64,000 bases of DNA, taken from assembly GCF_907164555.1 (NCBI RefSeq), contig NZ_CAJQZC010000002.1:682001-746000 (forward strand), given 5' to 3'. The DNA comes from Paraburkholderia saeva (GTDB lineage: Bacteria > Pseudomonadota > Gammaproteobacteria > Burkholderiales > Burkholderiaceae). Each line of letters begins with the position of its first letter. The stretch's first letter is position 1. The notes beneath the pieces are model-generated. The model was not told the DNA's origin and did no database searches. It worked only from the letters and a program-made list of their open reading frames with translations. This document shows, one piece after another, positions 37,928-47,500 of the stretch. Both the position numbers and the translations under genes were made by a program.

Positions 37928-38517
37928 CCGAAAGTTATACGCTGCCAGTCCCGCAGCAACGCGCGTGGGAGGCGCTCAATGACACCGCGATCCTGCGCGC
38001 GTCGATTCCCGGCTGCGACAGCATCGAGCCTGACGGCGAGAACGCCTACGCGGTGTCGATGAGCGCATCGGTCGGGCCGGTGAAGGCACGCTTCAAGGGC
38101 CGCATGCTGCTCACCGACATCGATGCGCCGAATACCTACACGATCGTCTTCGAAGGACAGGGCGGCGCTGCCGGCTTCGGCAAGGGCAGCGCCCACGTCA
38201 CGCTCGAAGCGGACAGCGAAGCGTCGACGAAGCTCTCGTATACCGCCACCGCGCAGGTGGGCGGCAAGCTCGCGCAGATCGGCTCGCGGCTCGTCGACGG
38301 CGCGGCGCGCAAGATCGCGGGCGAGTTCTTCAAGCGCTTCACGGCGCAAGTGACAGGCGAGGGAGGTGCGGGCGAGCCGGGCGAATCCGGCGACGCCAGC
38401 GCGTCCGAAGCAGCCCCGCTAGAATCAGGCGAAGATGCGGAATCTCCCGACGCCGCAGCCGGGGAAGACGCAGGGAAAAGGAAGAAATCATGGAAAGCGT
38501 GGATCTCGAAGTCCTGA
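37918..38517 (+). CDS. CoxG-like SRPBCC protein with C-terminal tail
   Basis: A 199-aa protein. Residues 1-145 form the CoxG/SRPBCC domain (PVPQQRAWEALNDTAIL, SIPGCDSIEPDGENAY, then VTLEADSEASTKLSY). Residues 150-185 are low-complexity Gly/Glu/Ala/Ser, and the final 13 (KRKKSWKAWISKS) are basic-aromatic. CoxG recruits CO dehydrogenase to the membrane in carboxydotrophs and can bind quinone; the basic-aromatic end may touch the membrane here. It has a strong AGGAGGAG ribosome binding site and overlaps both neighbours. Confidence 0.9.
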   Translation: MELTESYTLPVPQQRAWEALNDTAILRASIPGCDSIEPDGENAYAVSMSASVGPVKARFKGRMLLTDIDAPNTYTIVFEGQGGAAGFGKGSAHVTLEADSEASTKLSYTATAQVGGKLAQIGSRLVDGAARKIAGEFFKRFTAQVTGEGGAGEPGESGDASASEAAPLESGEDAESPDAAAGEDAGKRKKSWKAWISKS

Positions 38518-39512
38518 AATCCAGCGCCCGCTGGCTCGAACAGGGGCATCGCGCGCTGCTGGTGACGGTCGTGAAGACGTGGGGCTCGTCGCCGCGTCCC
38601 GAGGGCGCGATGCTCGCCGTGCGCGACGACGGCCTCGTCGTCGGCTCGGTGTCGGGCGGCTGTATCGAAGACGATCTGATCGATCGCGTGCGTCAGCGCG
38701 GCATCGAGCAGACGCGGCCGGAAGCCGTCAAATACGGCATCACCGCCGAGGAAGCCCACCGCTTCGGCCTGCCGTGCGGCGGCACGATCCAGCTCGTACT
38801 CGAACCGCTGACGAAGGAAAGCGGCATCGCCGCACTGTGCGATTCGGTGGAACGCGGGCAACTCGTCGCGCGTACGGTCGACATGGCGACGGGCGCGGTG
38901 CGCCTCATGCCGGCGCAGGCCACCGACGGCGTCGATTTCGACGAACGGCGCCTTCTGACGATTCACGGCCCACGCTACCGCATGCTGGTGATCGGCGCGG
39001 GGCAGCTCTCGCGCTACCTCTGCAACATCGCGGTCGGGCTCGACTATCAGGTCACCGTGTGCGACCCGCGCGAAGAGTACACCGACGAGTGGGACATTCC
39101 GGGCACGAAGATCGTCCGCACGATGCCGGACGATACGGTGCTTGAGATGAAGCTCGACGAACGCTGCGCCGTGATCGCGCTCACGCACGATCCGAAGCTC
39201 GACGATCTCGCGCTGATGGAAGCGCTGAAAACGCCCGCGTTCTATGTCGGCGCCCTCGGCTCGCGGCGCAACAACGCCGCGCGGCGCGAGCGGTTAAAGG
39301 AGTTCGATCTGAACGAAACCGAACTCGCGCGACTGCACGGGCCGGTTGGCATCTACATCGGCAGCCGCACGCCGCCGGAGATCGCCGTATCGATTCTCGC
39401 TGAGGTGACGGCGGCGAAGAACGGCGTCTCGCTGCCGACGCTGCTTCAGGTGGAAGGCGCGAAGGCCGCCCGGGAAGTCGCGGCAGGCGGCAACGCAACC
39501 TGCAGCGTGTAA
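38490..39512 (+). CDS. XdhC/CoxF family molybdenum cofactor maturation protein
   Basis: A 340-aa XdhC-type factor. The N-terminal XdhC_CoxI domain contains VKTWGSSPRPEGAML, GSVSGGCIEDDLI and FGLPCGGTIQL. The C-terminal Rossmann domain contains LVIGAGQLSRYLCNIA and YVGALGSRRNNAARRERL. XdhC binds molybdenum cofactor, supports its sulfuration and inserts it into the apoenzyme. It is the last gene of the operon and overlaps the CoxG-like gene by 28 nt. It ends 18 bp before the convergent PepSY gene. Confidence 0.93.
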   Translation: MESVDLEVLKSSARWLEQGHRALLVTVVKTWGSSPRPEGAMLAVRDDGLVVGSVSGGCIEDDLIDRVRQRGIEQTRPEAVKYGITAEEAHRFGLPCGGTIQLVLEPLTKESGIAALCDSVERGQLVARTVDMATGAVRLMPAQATDGVDFDERRLLTIHGPRYRMLVIGAGQLSRYLCNIAVGLDYQVTVCDPREEYTDEWDIPGTKIVRTMPDDTVLEMKLDERCAVIALTHDPKLDDLALMEALKTPAFYVGALGSRRNNAARRERLKEFDLNETELARLHGPVGIYIGSRTPPEIAVSILAEVTAAKNGVSLPTLLQVEGAKAAREVAAGGNATCSV

Positions 39513-39530
39513 GAACGGCGTCAACGCCCC

Positions 39531-40277
39531 CTAGAACGTGCCCGCAAGCACCGCCGCCGCGATCGACCCCAGCACCAGCACGACACCGATCGTGCGCCGG
39601 CGGTTCAGCTCCGTCCACAACAGCACGCCGGTGAGCGACAGCAGGATCAGGCTGCCCGCGATCGTATCGATCAGAAGCACCCAGCCGATGCTCAGTCCAA
39701 CGCCCTTGTGGAGATTGGTCATCGTCGCGAGGAACGAGTTTTCCGTGCGCTTGACGGTCACGTAGCCGTTGCCTACCCAGTACTCGGCCTGCACGCCGTT
39801 CTTCGGGCCGGCAATGCCGACCTGCCAGAACTCCGGCTGGACGACGCTATGGTCGCCCCATGCCACCGGATGCGCCGGCTCGCGACGGGGCCGGCCAGGC
39901 TTACCGTCAATCTTCAGTTCGCTCTTCAGCCAGTGCGCCATATCCATCGGCGTCTTGAACTTGCTACCTTCCGGCAGCGCGATCTGCAGCTGCTCGACCT
40001 GCGGTTCGCCGGTCGACACCTTGAGCGGCCCCGCCCGATGGTTCAGCAGAAAGCCGGTGCAGCCGAACATCAGCCCCAACACCGCGCCCCACAGGCCGAC
40101 CCAGCCATGCACCTTGCGTAGCCACTTGATAAACGTCGCGCGACGCGAACGCTGGCGGCGCGCAGCCTGCTGGGCGTCGTCCATCAGATGATGGTCCGGT
40201 TCGACGGCGTGCGGCTTGTAGTGCGTCGCGCCAGCAGGCGCGGCGGGTTGTGCTTCGATCGATTCAGGCGCGTTCAC
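39531..40277 (-). CDS. PepSY-associated membrane protein
   Basis: A 248-aa inner-membrane protein of the PepSY_TM family with a cytoplasmic His/Arg-rich head, a first span after WLRKVHGWVGLWG, a periplasmic domain of about 100 residues, and two C-terminal spans (IDTIAGSLILLSLTGVLLW; VLVLGSIAAAVLAG). Such proteins often accompany siderophore receptors and some reduce ferric siderophores. The GTG start at 40277 has GGAG 6 nt upstream. A Fur-box-like site lies about 200 bp upstream, supporting an iron link. Confidence 0.85.
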   Translation of the reverse strand: MNAPESIEAQPAAPAGATHYKPHAVEPDHHLMDDAQQAARRQRSRRATFIKWLRKVHGWVGLWGAVLGLMFGCTGFLLNHRAGPLKVSTGEPQVEQLQIALPEGSKFKTPMDMAHWLKSELKIDGKPGRPRREPAHPVAWGDHSVVQPEFWQVGIAGPKNGVQAEYWVGNGYVTVKRTENSFLATMTNLHKGVGLSIGWVLLIDTIAGSLILLSLTGVLLWTELNRRRTIGVVLVLGSIAAAVLAGTF

Positions 40278-40475
40278 ATCAGGCTCCAGGCGCAATGGCA
40301 AAAGCTCACGACCAGCTCGCGGCGAGATCCTTACGGGGGCGCGCCACTGGCGTGAATCTGGGTGGATTGCATCAGACGGGCAAGACTGGAACAGCGGCCG
40401 CATCCGGCAAAAGGCGTAGCTGGCTGGCCATCACACAGAGGAGAAATGTGACAGTGGCTGGCGATGCCTTTCAAA

Positions 40476-40490
40476 TGAGAATGGCTATCA
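40476..40490. promoter_or_regulatory. Fur-box-like site
   Basis: TGAGAATGGCTATCA matches the 7-1-7 Fur core TGATAATGATTATCA at 12 of 15 positions, within the longer dyad AATGAGA-N5-TATCATT. It lies upstream of the PepSY membrane protein. Confidence 0.6.
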
Positions 40491-40555
40491 TTACATAGTC
40501 CGTGATTTTTCTCAATCCAGCCTGCATTACGTTGCCGTTACGCCGTATGACAAAC

Positions 40556-40600
40556 GGGCGGCCCGCGAAAGGGCGGCCCACGTCAGGGCGGCCTGCGTCG
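40556..40600. repeat. 15-nt tandem repeat, three copies
   Basis: Three consecutive 15-nt units begin GGGCGGCC (tails CGCGAAA-like, CACGTCA, TGCGTCG), with a degraded fourth beginning GGGCAGTC. Non-coding. Confidence 0.6.
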
Positions 40601-40746
40601 GGGCAGTCAGCGCCGCTGGCTCTCACCCGAAAACGATCGTTCGCGCTATGCGGGGTGGCCGCTTGACTTTGCCTTCGTCAGACCTTTAAGTAGACGGGAC
40701 TGCCCCATAACCGTCGTCGCCGTTCGTCTGGATGCCAGAACCCACC

Positions 40747-42645
40747 ATGCGCTTCCTTCAGCTTGCCTGCATCCTGACGTTCGTCTGGTCGACGGCTGCC
40801 CGCGCCGTCTTCGCCACGCCTTCGGCCCAGCCGGTCGAGCCGTACACCAATGAAGGCGAAACGCAGACGTTCACCGTCAACGAAGACGGCTCCTATACCA
40901 AGCTCGATTCGATGACGCTGCTCGTCAACAACGAGGCAGGCGTCGCGCGGGTTGCGCAGCAGTACATCTGGTTCAACCGCAACATGGCGGACGTCGCGAT
41001 CGTCGAGGCGTATACGACAGGCGCGGACGGCACGCGTCACGACGTCGGACCGGAGCAGGTGCGCGACGTGCAGGAGGCGCGTTCGTTCGATGCGCCGATG
41101 TTTCAGGACATCCAGGAAAAGGTGATCGTCTTTCCGGCAGTCGAACCGGGCGCACGCGTGCACCTCACGTACCGGAAAACGCAGAAGGTGCCGATCGTGC
41201 CGGGCCATTTCAGCGACTTCACGCCGCCGGACCTCGCGCCGACGCACAATTTCAGCCTCATCTACGACCTGCCCGCCGTAAAGCCGCTCTACGCGGACGC
41301 GCGCGGATTCACGACGATCGCGCCCGTCACCGATCATGGACGCACGCGCTATGAATTCCGCTATGACAAGGCGCATTTCGGGCGGCTCGAATACGGCTCG
41401 GTGGCGTACGTGTCGTATGGCGACCGCCTGATGGTGTCGACGTTTCCCGACTACGCGGCGTTCGCGGCGACGTACCGTGCTTCGTCGGTCGATGCGAGTG
41501 CGGCCGATCCTGCGGTCGTCGCGCTGGCCCGCACGCTCACCGCGAACGACCCCACCCCGCGCGCGAAGGCCAAGACGCTCTACGACTGGATGCGCCGCAA
41601 CGTGCGCTACGTCGCGATCAACGTCGGACGGGGCGCGGTGATCCCGCATCGCGCGAGCGAGGTGCTCGCTTACCGCTATGGCGACTGCAAGGACCACGTC
41701 GCGCTGTACGGCGCGCTGCTCGACGCGGTCGGCATCCGCAGCGAGCCGGCGCTCATCAACAGCGGCACCATCTATTCGCTGCCGACGGTGCCCGGCTACG
41801 GCGTCATCAATCATGTGATTTCGTGGTTGCCCGACCTGCAGCTGTACGCCGATTCCACGGCGACGAACGTCGAGTTCGGTTTCCTGCCTTCGACGGACAT
41901 GAACCGCCCGGCGCTGCTGGTCAACGAAGGCGTGCTTGCGCACACGCCCTCGACGGCGGCGATGGCACGTCGCACGGATCTTTCGATTGTCATGACGCCG
42001 GACGGCTCGGCGACGTTCGTGTACCGGGTGGAAGCGACAGGCTGGGCGGCCGAGCAGGGCCGCACGATGCTGCGCATGCAGACGCCCGCGCAGCGTGAGG
42101 AATCGCTTCAGGGCGAATTGCGCAACGCGAACCTGCGTGGTGCGGCAACACTCACCACCAGCAACCTCGCCGCCGCCGACGGCCCGCTCGTCCTCACGAT
42201 GCGCGGCACGCTGGAAAGTCTCGTCGTGCCGGGCGCAGCGGCTTCGATTCCGACGCTCACGAGCCTCGCTGGCGGCTTCGAATCGGATACGCGCTACTGG
42301 CTGGGCGAACGCCAGCGCACGCAGCCGTTCGTGTGCCGCAACATCGAACTGCACGAGCACACACGGATCACGCTGCCGGCAAATTTCCGCGTGCTCGACA
42401 TGCCGGAACCGGCGCAGACGCAGGACCGTTTCCTCGATTTCCGCTCGCAGTACACGTTCGACCCACAGACGCGGGTCATCGAGGTCACGCGTGACGGCAG
42501 CACGCATTTCGACAGCGACGTCTGCTCGCCGGATCAATTCGCGCAGATGCGCCCGGCGATGGAAATCGTCAGTCGCGACGTGCGCGCACAGATCATCGTG
42601 AAATCGACGCTCGACGGCGCGCGCGTCGCAATCAGCGCACCCTGA
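40747..42645 (+). CDS. DUF3857 / transglutaminase-like exported protein
   Basis: A 632-aa protein with a signal peptide (residues 1-20, TFVWSTAARAVFA) and a DUF3857 beta domain (about 30-200). A transglutaminase-like core follows, with C314 in YRYGDCKDHVALY, His in INHVISWL and Asp in YADST. A third beta domain completes the protein. It acts outside the inner membrane; the substrate is unknown, and the complete Cys-His-Asp set argues for activity. An ATG at 40732 is in frame, but 40747 gives the cleaner signal peptide. Confidence 0.85.
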   Translation: MRFLQLACILTFVWSTAARAVFATPSAQPVEPYTNEGETQTFTVNEDGSYTKLDSMTLLVNNEAGVARVAQQYIWFNRNMADVAIVEAYTTGADGTRHDVGPEQVRDVQEARSFDAPMFQDIQEKVIVFPAVEPGARVHLTYRKTQKVPIVPGHFSDFTPPDLAPTHNFSLIYDLPAVKPLYADARGFTTIAPVTDHGRTRYEFRYDKAHFGRLEYGSVAYVSYGDRLMVSTFPDYAAFAATYRASSVDASAADPAVVALARTLTANDPTPRAKAKTLYDWMRRNVRYVAINVGRGAVIPHRASEVLAYRYGDCKDHVALYGALLDAVGIRSEPALINSGTIYSLPTVPGYGVINHVISWLPDLQLYADSTATNVEFGFLPSTDMNRPALLVNEGVLAHTPSTAAMARRTDLSIVMTPDGSATFVYRVEATGWAAEQGRTMLRMQTPAQREESLQGELRNANLRGAATLTTSNLAAADGPLVLTMRGTLESLVVPGAAASIPTLTSLAGGFESDTRYWLGERQRTQPFVCRNIELHEHTRITLPANFRVLDMPEPAQTQDRFLDFRSQYTFDPQTRVIEVTRDGSTHFDSDVCSPDQFAQMRPAMEIVSRDVRAQIIVKSTLDGARVAISAP

Positions 42646-42666
42646 GCGCCTGCCCGGCGTAAAAAA

Positions 42667-43695
42667 TCAGACGGGCCAGAGCGGCCCCTCCTGCATCGCG
42701 CCGATCTGCTCGCGCAGTTCGAGGATGCGGTCTTCCCAGTAACGCTGCGTGTTGAACCACGGAAACGCCGCGGGAAACGCGGGGTCGTCCCAGCGTCGGG
42801 CGAGCCACGCCGAGTAGTGAATCAACCGCAGCGTGCGCAGCGCTTCGACGAGATACAGTTCACGCGGATCGAATTCACAGAAGTCCTCGTATCCGGCCAG
42901 CAGATCCGTCAACGCACGCGATGCCGCCGCGCGTTCGCCCGGCAACAGCAGCCACAGATCCTGGATAGCGGGCGCCATCCGGCTGTCGTCGAAGTCGACG
43001 AAATGCGGGCCGGCGTCGGTCCACAGCACGTTGCCCGGATGACAGTCGCCATGAACGCGCAGCAGACGGATATCGCCGGCGCGTTCAAATGCGCGCTCGA
43101 CGCCCTCCAGTGCCAGATTCACCGCCGTTTCCCACGCTGTCCGGACGTCATCGGGGACAAACCGCTGTTCGAGCAGAAAATCGCGCGGCTCATAGCCGAA
43201 GCTCTGGATGTCGAGCACCGGGCGTGACATGTACGGCTCGATCTGGCCCACCGCGTGAATGCGTCCGACAAAGCGGCCGAGCCATTCGAGCGTGTCGCTG
43301 CGATCGAGATCGGGCGCGCGTCCGCCACGGCGCTCGAAGATCGCGAGGCGAAAGCCATCGAACGTATGCAGCGAACGGCCGTCGTCGACGCGCGCCGGCA
43401 CCGCCGGAATCTCGCGCGTGGCCAGCTGCGCGACGAAAGCATGCTCTTCGAGAATGGCTTCGTCGGTCCAGCGTTCGGGACGATAGAACTTCGCGACAAC
43501 CGGCGGCCCGTCTTCGACGCCCACCTGAAAGACGCGGTTTTCGTAGCTGTTGAGCGCGAGCATGCGGCCATCGGTGCGCTGGCCGGCGGGAATCAGGACG
43601 CTGTCGATCGCGTCGAGCACGCATTCCGGCGTCAGCCGGGCGAAAGGGACAGTGCGGGAAGCGCCGTCCTGGAGATCAGGGGTGTCGTCGTTCAT
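42667..43695 (-). CDS. srkA: Stress response serine/threonine kinase, SrkA/RdoA family
   Basis: A 342-aa aminoglycoside-phosphotransferase-fold kinase. Motifs are NSYENRVFQV (glycine-loop equivalent), VVAKFYRPERW with the ATP-contacting lysine, the catalytic loop VHGDCHPGNVLW (D217, N222) and metal-binding VDFDDSRM. E. coli SrkA counters Cpx-linked and oxidative cell death. The start at 43695 precedes MNDDTP; the frame is open upstream. It is convergent with the DUF3857 gene (21 bp apart). Confidence 0.92.
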   Translation of the reverse strand: MNDDTPDLQDGASRTVPFARLTPECVLDAIDSVLIPAGQRTDGRMLALNSYENRVFQVGVEDGPPVVAKFYRPERWTDEAILEEHAFVAQLATREIPAVPARVDDGRSLHTFDGFRLAIFERRGGRAPDLDRSDTLEWLGRFVGRIHAVGQIEPYMSRPVLDIQSFGYEPRDFLLEQRFVPDDVRTAWETAVNLALEGVERAFERAGDIRLLRVHGDCHPGNVLWTDAGPHFVDFDDSRMAPAIQDLWLLLPGERAAASRALTDLLAGYEDFCEFDPRELYLVEALRTLRLIHYSAWLARRWDDPAFPAAFPWFNTQRYWEDRILELREQIGAMQEGPLWPV

Positions 43696-43900
43696 GCCCG
43701 CATTGTGCGCCGCGCCGCCCGCGATGACGAGCGAGACGCGTGACGCACCTGTCACAGCGGCATATCAGGCAATCTCAGGACGTATCGGCGCGTCTGTCAC
43801 GCTGGCGACGGGCGCGCGAGCCGCCGGCGCCGTCCGCGCCCCGGACATTCCGCAATCCTCAACTGCGCGCCGCGTCGATGGGCGGCGCGCGTCACCGCAT

Positions 43901-44113
43901 TCAGTGCATCTGCGCGCTGGCGGGGCGAACCTGCTCGCCCGTGTCGATCAGGTCTTCAAGGAAGAAAGGTTCGGTATTCAGCTGGATCGACGTACCGGGT
44001 TCACCGGCGTACCACGCCACCATGGCCATGTCGCCAAGAATTCGCATGACGATACCGCGCGCACCCTGGGGCACGGCGATATGCACGGAGCGGACGATAG
44101 AACCGACTTGCAT
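43901..44113 (-). CDS. Small conserved-looking hypothetical protein (70 aa)
   Basis: A 70-aa protein, mostly beta by pattern: SIVRSVHIAVPQGARGIVMRI resembles a KOW-like small barrel. I recognise no named family. GGGGA lies 6 nt upstream of the ATG, a good ribosome binding site. It stands alone and has no signal or membrane segment. Confidence 0.65.
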   Translation of the reverse strand: MQVGSIVRSVHIAVPQGARGIVMRILGDMAMVAWYAGEPGTSIQLNTEPFFLEDLIDTGEQVRPASAQMH

Positions 44114-44535
44114 GATGTTTCCCCGTTCTCTTTGCCGGCTCGGATGAAGCGCCGGTCGTGTGGCGATAAAAGCGCCGCTTTGCCAGAAACGTTGCGTGCG
44201 CACCTAACCTGCATCGCGTGGAACGCGGAAGAGGCCTTCAAACTCATTGTTCACGTTTTGTACCGCTTGGGAAAGCGAAAAAAAAGGGCCCAACACCCCC
44301 CAATTCGTACATTCGACTTACGAAACCCCAACCAGCGGCCGCGCGTGTAATGCGTCGTAACAGGTCCATCATAAACCTTGCGGAACGCGTATCCGAAAAT
44401 GATGCATGAGGACTACGATACGCGTTATATTCCTGTCGCGCATGCCGGGCGCAGCCATCGTTAGCGCAACGCAGGCCACGCACGCGGCGCAGCCAGCCCG
44501 GCTTTCACCCGACCTCCCCAGACTCGCGCCGTTCC
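44114..44535. other. Intergenic region upstream of the RND efflux operon
   Basis: 422 bases with no convincing gene. It holds the promoter of the 70-aa protein gene (minus) and presumably that of the efflux operon. No regulator gene (TetR, MarR or LysR) sits beside the operon. Confidence 0.5.
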
Positions 44536-47500
44536 ATGTGGATCGTTCGACTCGCGCTACGGCGCCCGTATACCTTCATCGTCCTCGCCCTGCTGCTGCT
44601 GATCGTCGGGCCGCTGACGATCATGCGCACGCCTACGGACATCTTCCCGAACATCGACATTCCGGTGCTCTCGGTGATCTGGTCGTACAACGGGCTGCCT
44701 GCAGACGAGATGGAAAAGCGCATCGTGCTCAACTACGAGCGCGGGCTTTCGGTGGCGGTGAACGATATCGAGCACGTCGAATCGACTTCGCACAACGGCA
44801 TCGCGGTCATCAAGATCTTCTTCCAGCCGCACGCGAATATCGACGAGGCGCTGGCCGAAGTCACCGCGCTGTCGCAAACCCAGTTGCGTTCGCTGCCGCC
44901 TGGCATCACGCCGCCGAACATCCTGCGCTACAACGCGTCGACGGTGCCGATCCTGCGGCTGTCGCTGTCGTCGCCCTCGCTTACCGAGCAGGAACTGTTC
45001 GACTTCGGCAATAACTTCCTGAAGACGCAGCTCGCCACCGTGCCAGGCGCGTCCGCGCCGCTACCGTATGGCGGCAAGCAGCGCCAGATCATGGTCGACA
45101 TCGACTCGCGCAAGCTTCAGGAGCGCAATCTGTCGCCGATGGACGTGGTGAACGCGGTGACCGCGCAGAACCTGATCCTGCCGTCGGGCACCGCGAAAAT
45201 TGGTTCGACCGAATATTCGGTGCAGATGAACGCGAGCCCGGATTCGCTCGCTGGCCTGAACAATATTCCGATCAAATCCACGGCGAACGGCACCGTTTAT
45301 ATCCGCGACGTCGCGCACGTGCGCGACGGCTTCCAGCCGCAGACGAACATCGTGCGCGTGAACGGCCAGCGCGCATCGCTCCTCACGATCAACAAGAGCG
45401 GCAACACGTCGACGCTGGAAATCGTCCAGCGCATCAAGGACATGATGCCGACGCTGCGCAATCTCGTGCCCGAGTCGCTCAACATCGATCCCGTCGCGGA
45501 CCAGTCGCTGTTCGTGCGCGCCTCGGTGCAGGGCGTGCTGCGCGAAGCGCTGATCGCCGCCGGCCTCACCGGCCTCATGATCCTGCTCTTTCTCGGCAAC
45601 TGGCGCGCGACGCTGATCATCGCCGTGTCGATTCCGCTTTCGATGATCACGTCGATCATCGCGCTGTCCGCGCTCGGTGAAACCATCAACATCATGACGC
45701 TCGGCGGGCTCGCGCTCGCGGTCGGGATTCTGGTGGACGACGCGACCGTCGCGATCGAGAACATCAGCCATCAGCTGGAGCAGGGCAAGAATCTGGAACA
45801 GGCGATTCTCGATGGCGCGCATCAGATCGCAATTCCGACGCTCGTTTCGACGCTGTCGATCTGTATCGTGTTCGTGCCGATGTTCCTGCTGACAGGCGTC
45901 GCGCACTATCTGTTCATTCCGCTTGCCGAGGCGGTCGTCTTCGCGATGCTCGCGTCGTACTTCTTTTCGCGGACGCTCGTGCCGACGCTCGCGAAATATC
46001 TGCTGCGCAACCACCATCGCAAGGAAGACCTGCACGCGAGCGAAACGACGCGCAATCCGTTCATGCGCGCCCATCTGGCGTTCGAGCGCGGCTTCGAGAA
46101 CGTGCGCAGCCGCTATCGCGTGTTTCTGGAAGCGCGCGTCGCGCGGCCGGGCGTGTTCGTGATCGTGTTTCTGGCATGCTGCGGCGGCTCGATGCTGCTG
46201 ATGCCGTTTCTCGGCCGCGATTTTTTCCCGCAGGTCGACGCGGGCACGATCGCGCTGCACCTGCGCGCGAAAACCGGCATGCGGGTCGAGGAAACGGCGG
46301 TCGTCACCGATCGCGTCGATACGCGGATTCGTCAGCTGATTCCGCCTGCCGAACTGCATTCGCTGATCGACAATATCGGCCTGCCGGTGTCGGGCATCAA
46401 CCTGTCATACAGCAACACCGGCACGATCGGCACATCGGACGCCGACGTGCTCATTACGCTGAACGAAAATCATCATCCGACCGCTGAATACGTGCGCACA
46501 CTGCGCCGTACGCTCAGCGACGAATTCCCGGGCGTGCAGTTCGCGTTTTTGCCTGCGGATATCGTGAGCCAGACGCTCAACTTCGGCATGCCGTCGCCGA
46601 TCGATATCCAGGTCGTGGGGCGCGACGTCGACGGCAACCGGGCGTTCGCCGCGCGTCTGCTCGACCGCCTGCGCACCGTGCCCGGTTTCGCCGATGCGCG
46701 CATCCAGCAGCCTTCCGACCTGCCGCGCATTTTCATCGACGTGGACCGCACGCGCGCGCAGCAGGCCGGCTTCACGCAGAAAGACGTCGCGAGCAACCTG
46801 CTGATCACGCTCTCGGGCAGCCAGCAGACGACGCCGACGTTCTGGCTGAATCCGCGCAATGGCGTGAGCTACAACGTGATCACGGAAGCGCCCCAGTACA
46901 CGATCGATTCGCTGCAGTCGCTCGCGAATATTCCGCTTAACGCGAATGGCAAGAGCAACATCCTCGGCTCGCTTGCAACGATGCACCGCGAAGCCGGCAA
47001 CGCAGTCATCAACCACTACAACGCGCAAACGACGATCGATATCTATGGCACGGCCGATGGTCGCGACCTTGGCGCGGTCTCCGACGACATCTCGAAGATC
47101 ATCGCCGAAGCGAAGGCAGACTTGCCGAAGGGCTCGACGATCGAACTGCGCGGCCAGGTGCAGACGATGAACGATTCGTTCTCCGGGCTTTTCGCCGGGC
47201 TCGTGTTCGCGATTGTGCTGGTGTATCTGCTGATCGTGGTGAACTTCCAGTCGTGGCTCGATCCGTTCATCATCATTACCGCGCTGCCGGGCGCGCTCGC
47301 GGGCATCGTCTGGATGCTGTTCCTCACCGGCACTACGCTGTCGATTCCGGCGCTGACGGGTGCGATCATGTGTATCGGCATCGCGACCGCCAACTCGATT
47401 CTCGTGATCAGCTTCGCGCGCGAACAGCTGCTCGAACACGGCGATGCGACCCGCGCCGCCATCGAGGCGGGTTTCACGCGCTTCCGGCCGGTGCTGATGA

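Larger units (their letters stand above)
40278..40746. other. Intergenic region with Fur-like site and tandem repeat
   Basis: 469 bases without a credible gene, between the divergent PepSY and DUF3857 genes. It contains a Fur-box-like sequence (40476-40490) and a short GC-rich tandem repeat (40556-40600). Confidence 0.6.

Noticed and set aside
40556..40600. CRISPR array
   Set aside because: Only three 15-nt direct units without spacers and no cas genes.
40678..42537. 619-codon open frame on the minus strand
   Set aside because: Antisense shadow of the DUF3857/transglutaminase gene, with no recognisable motif.
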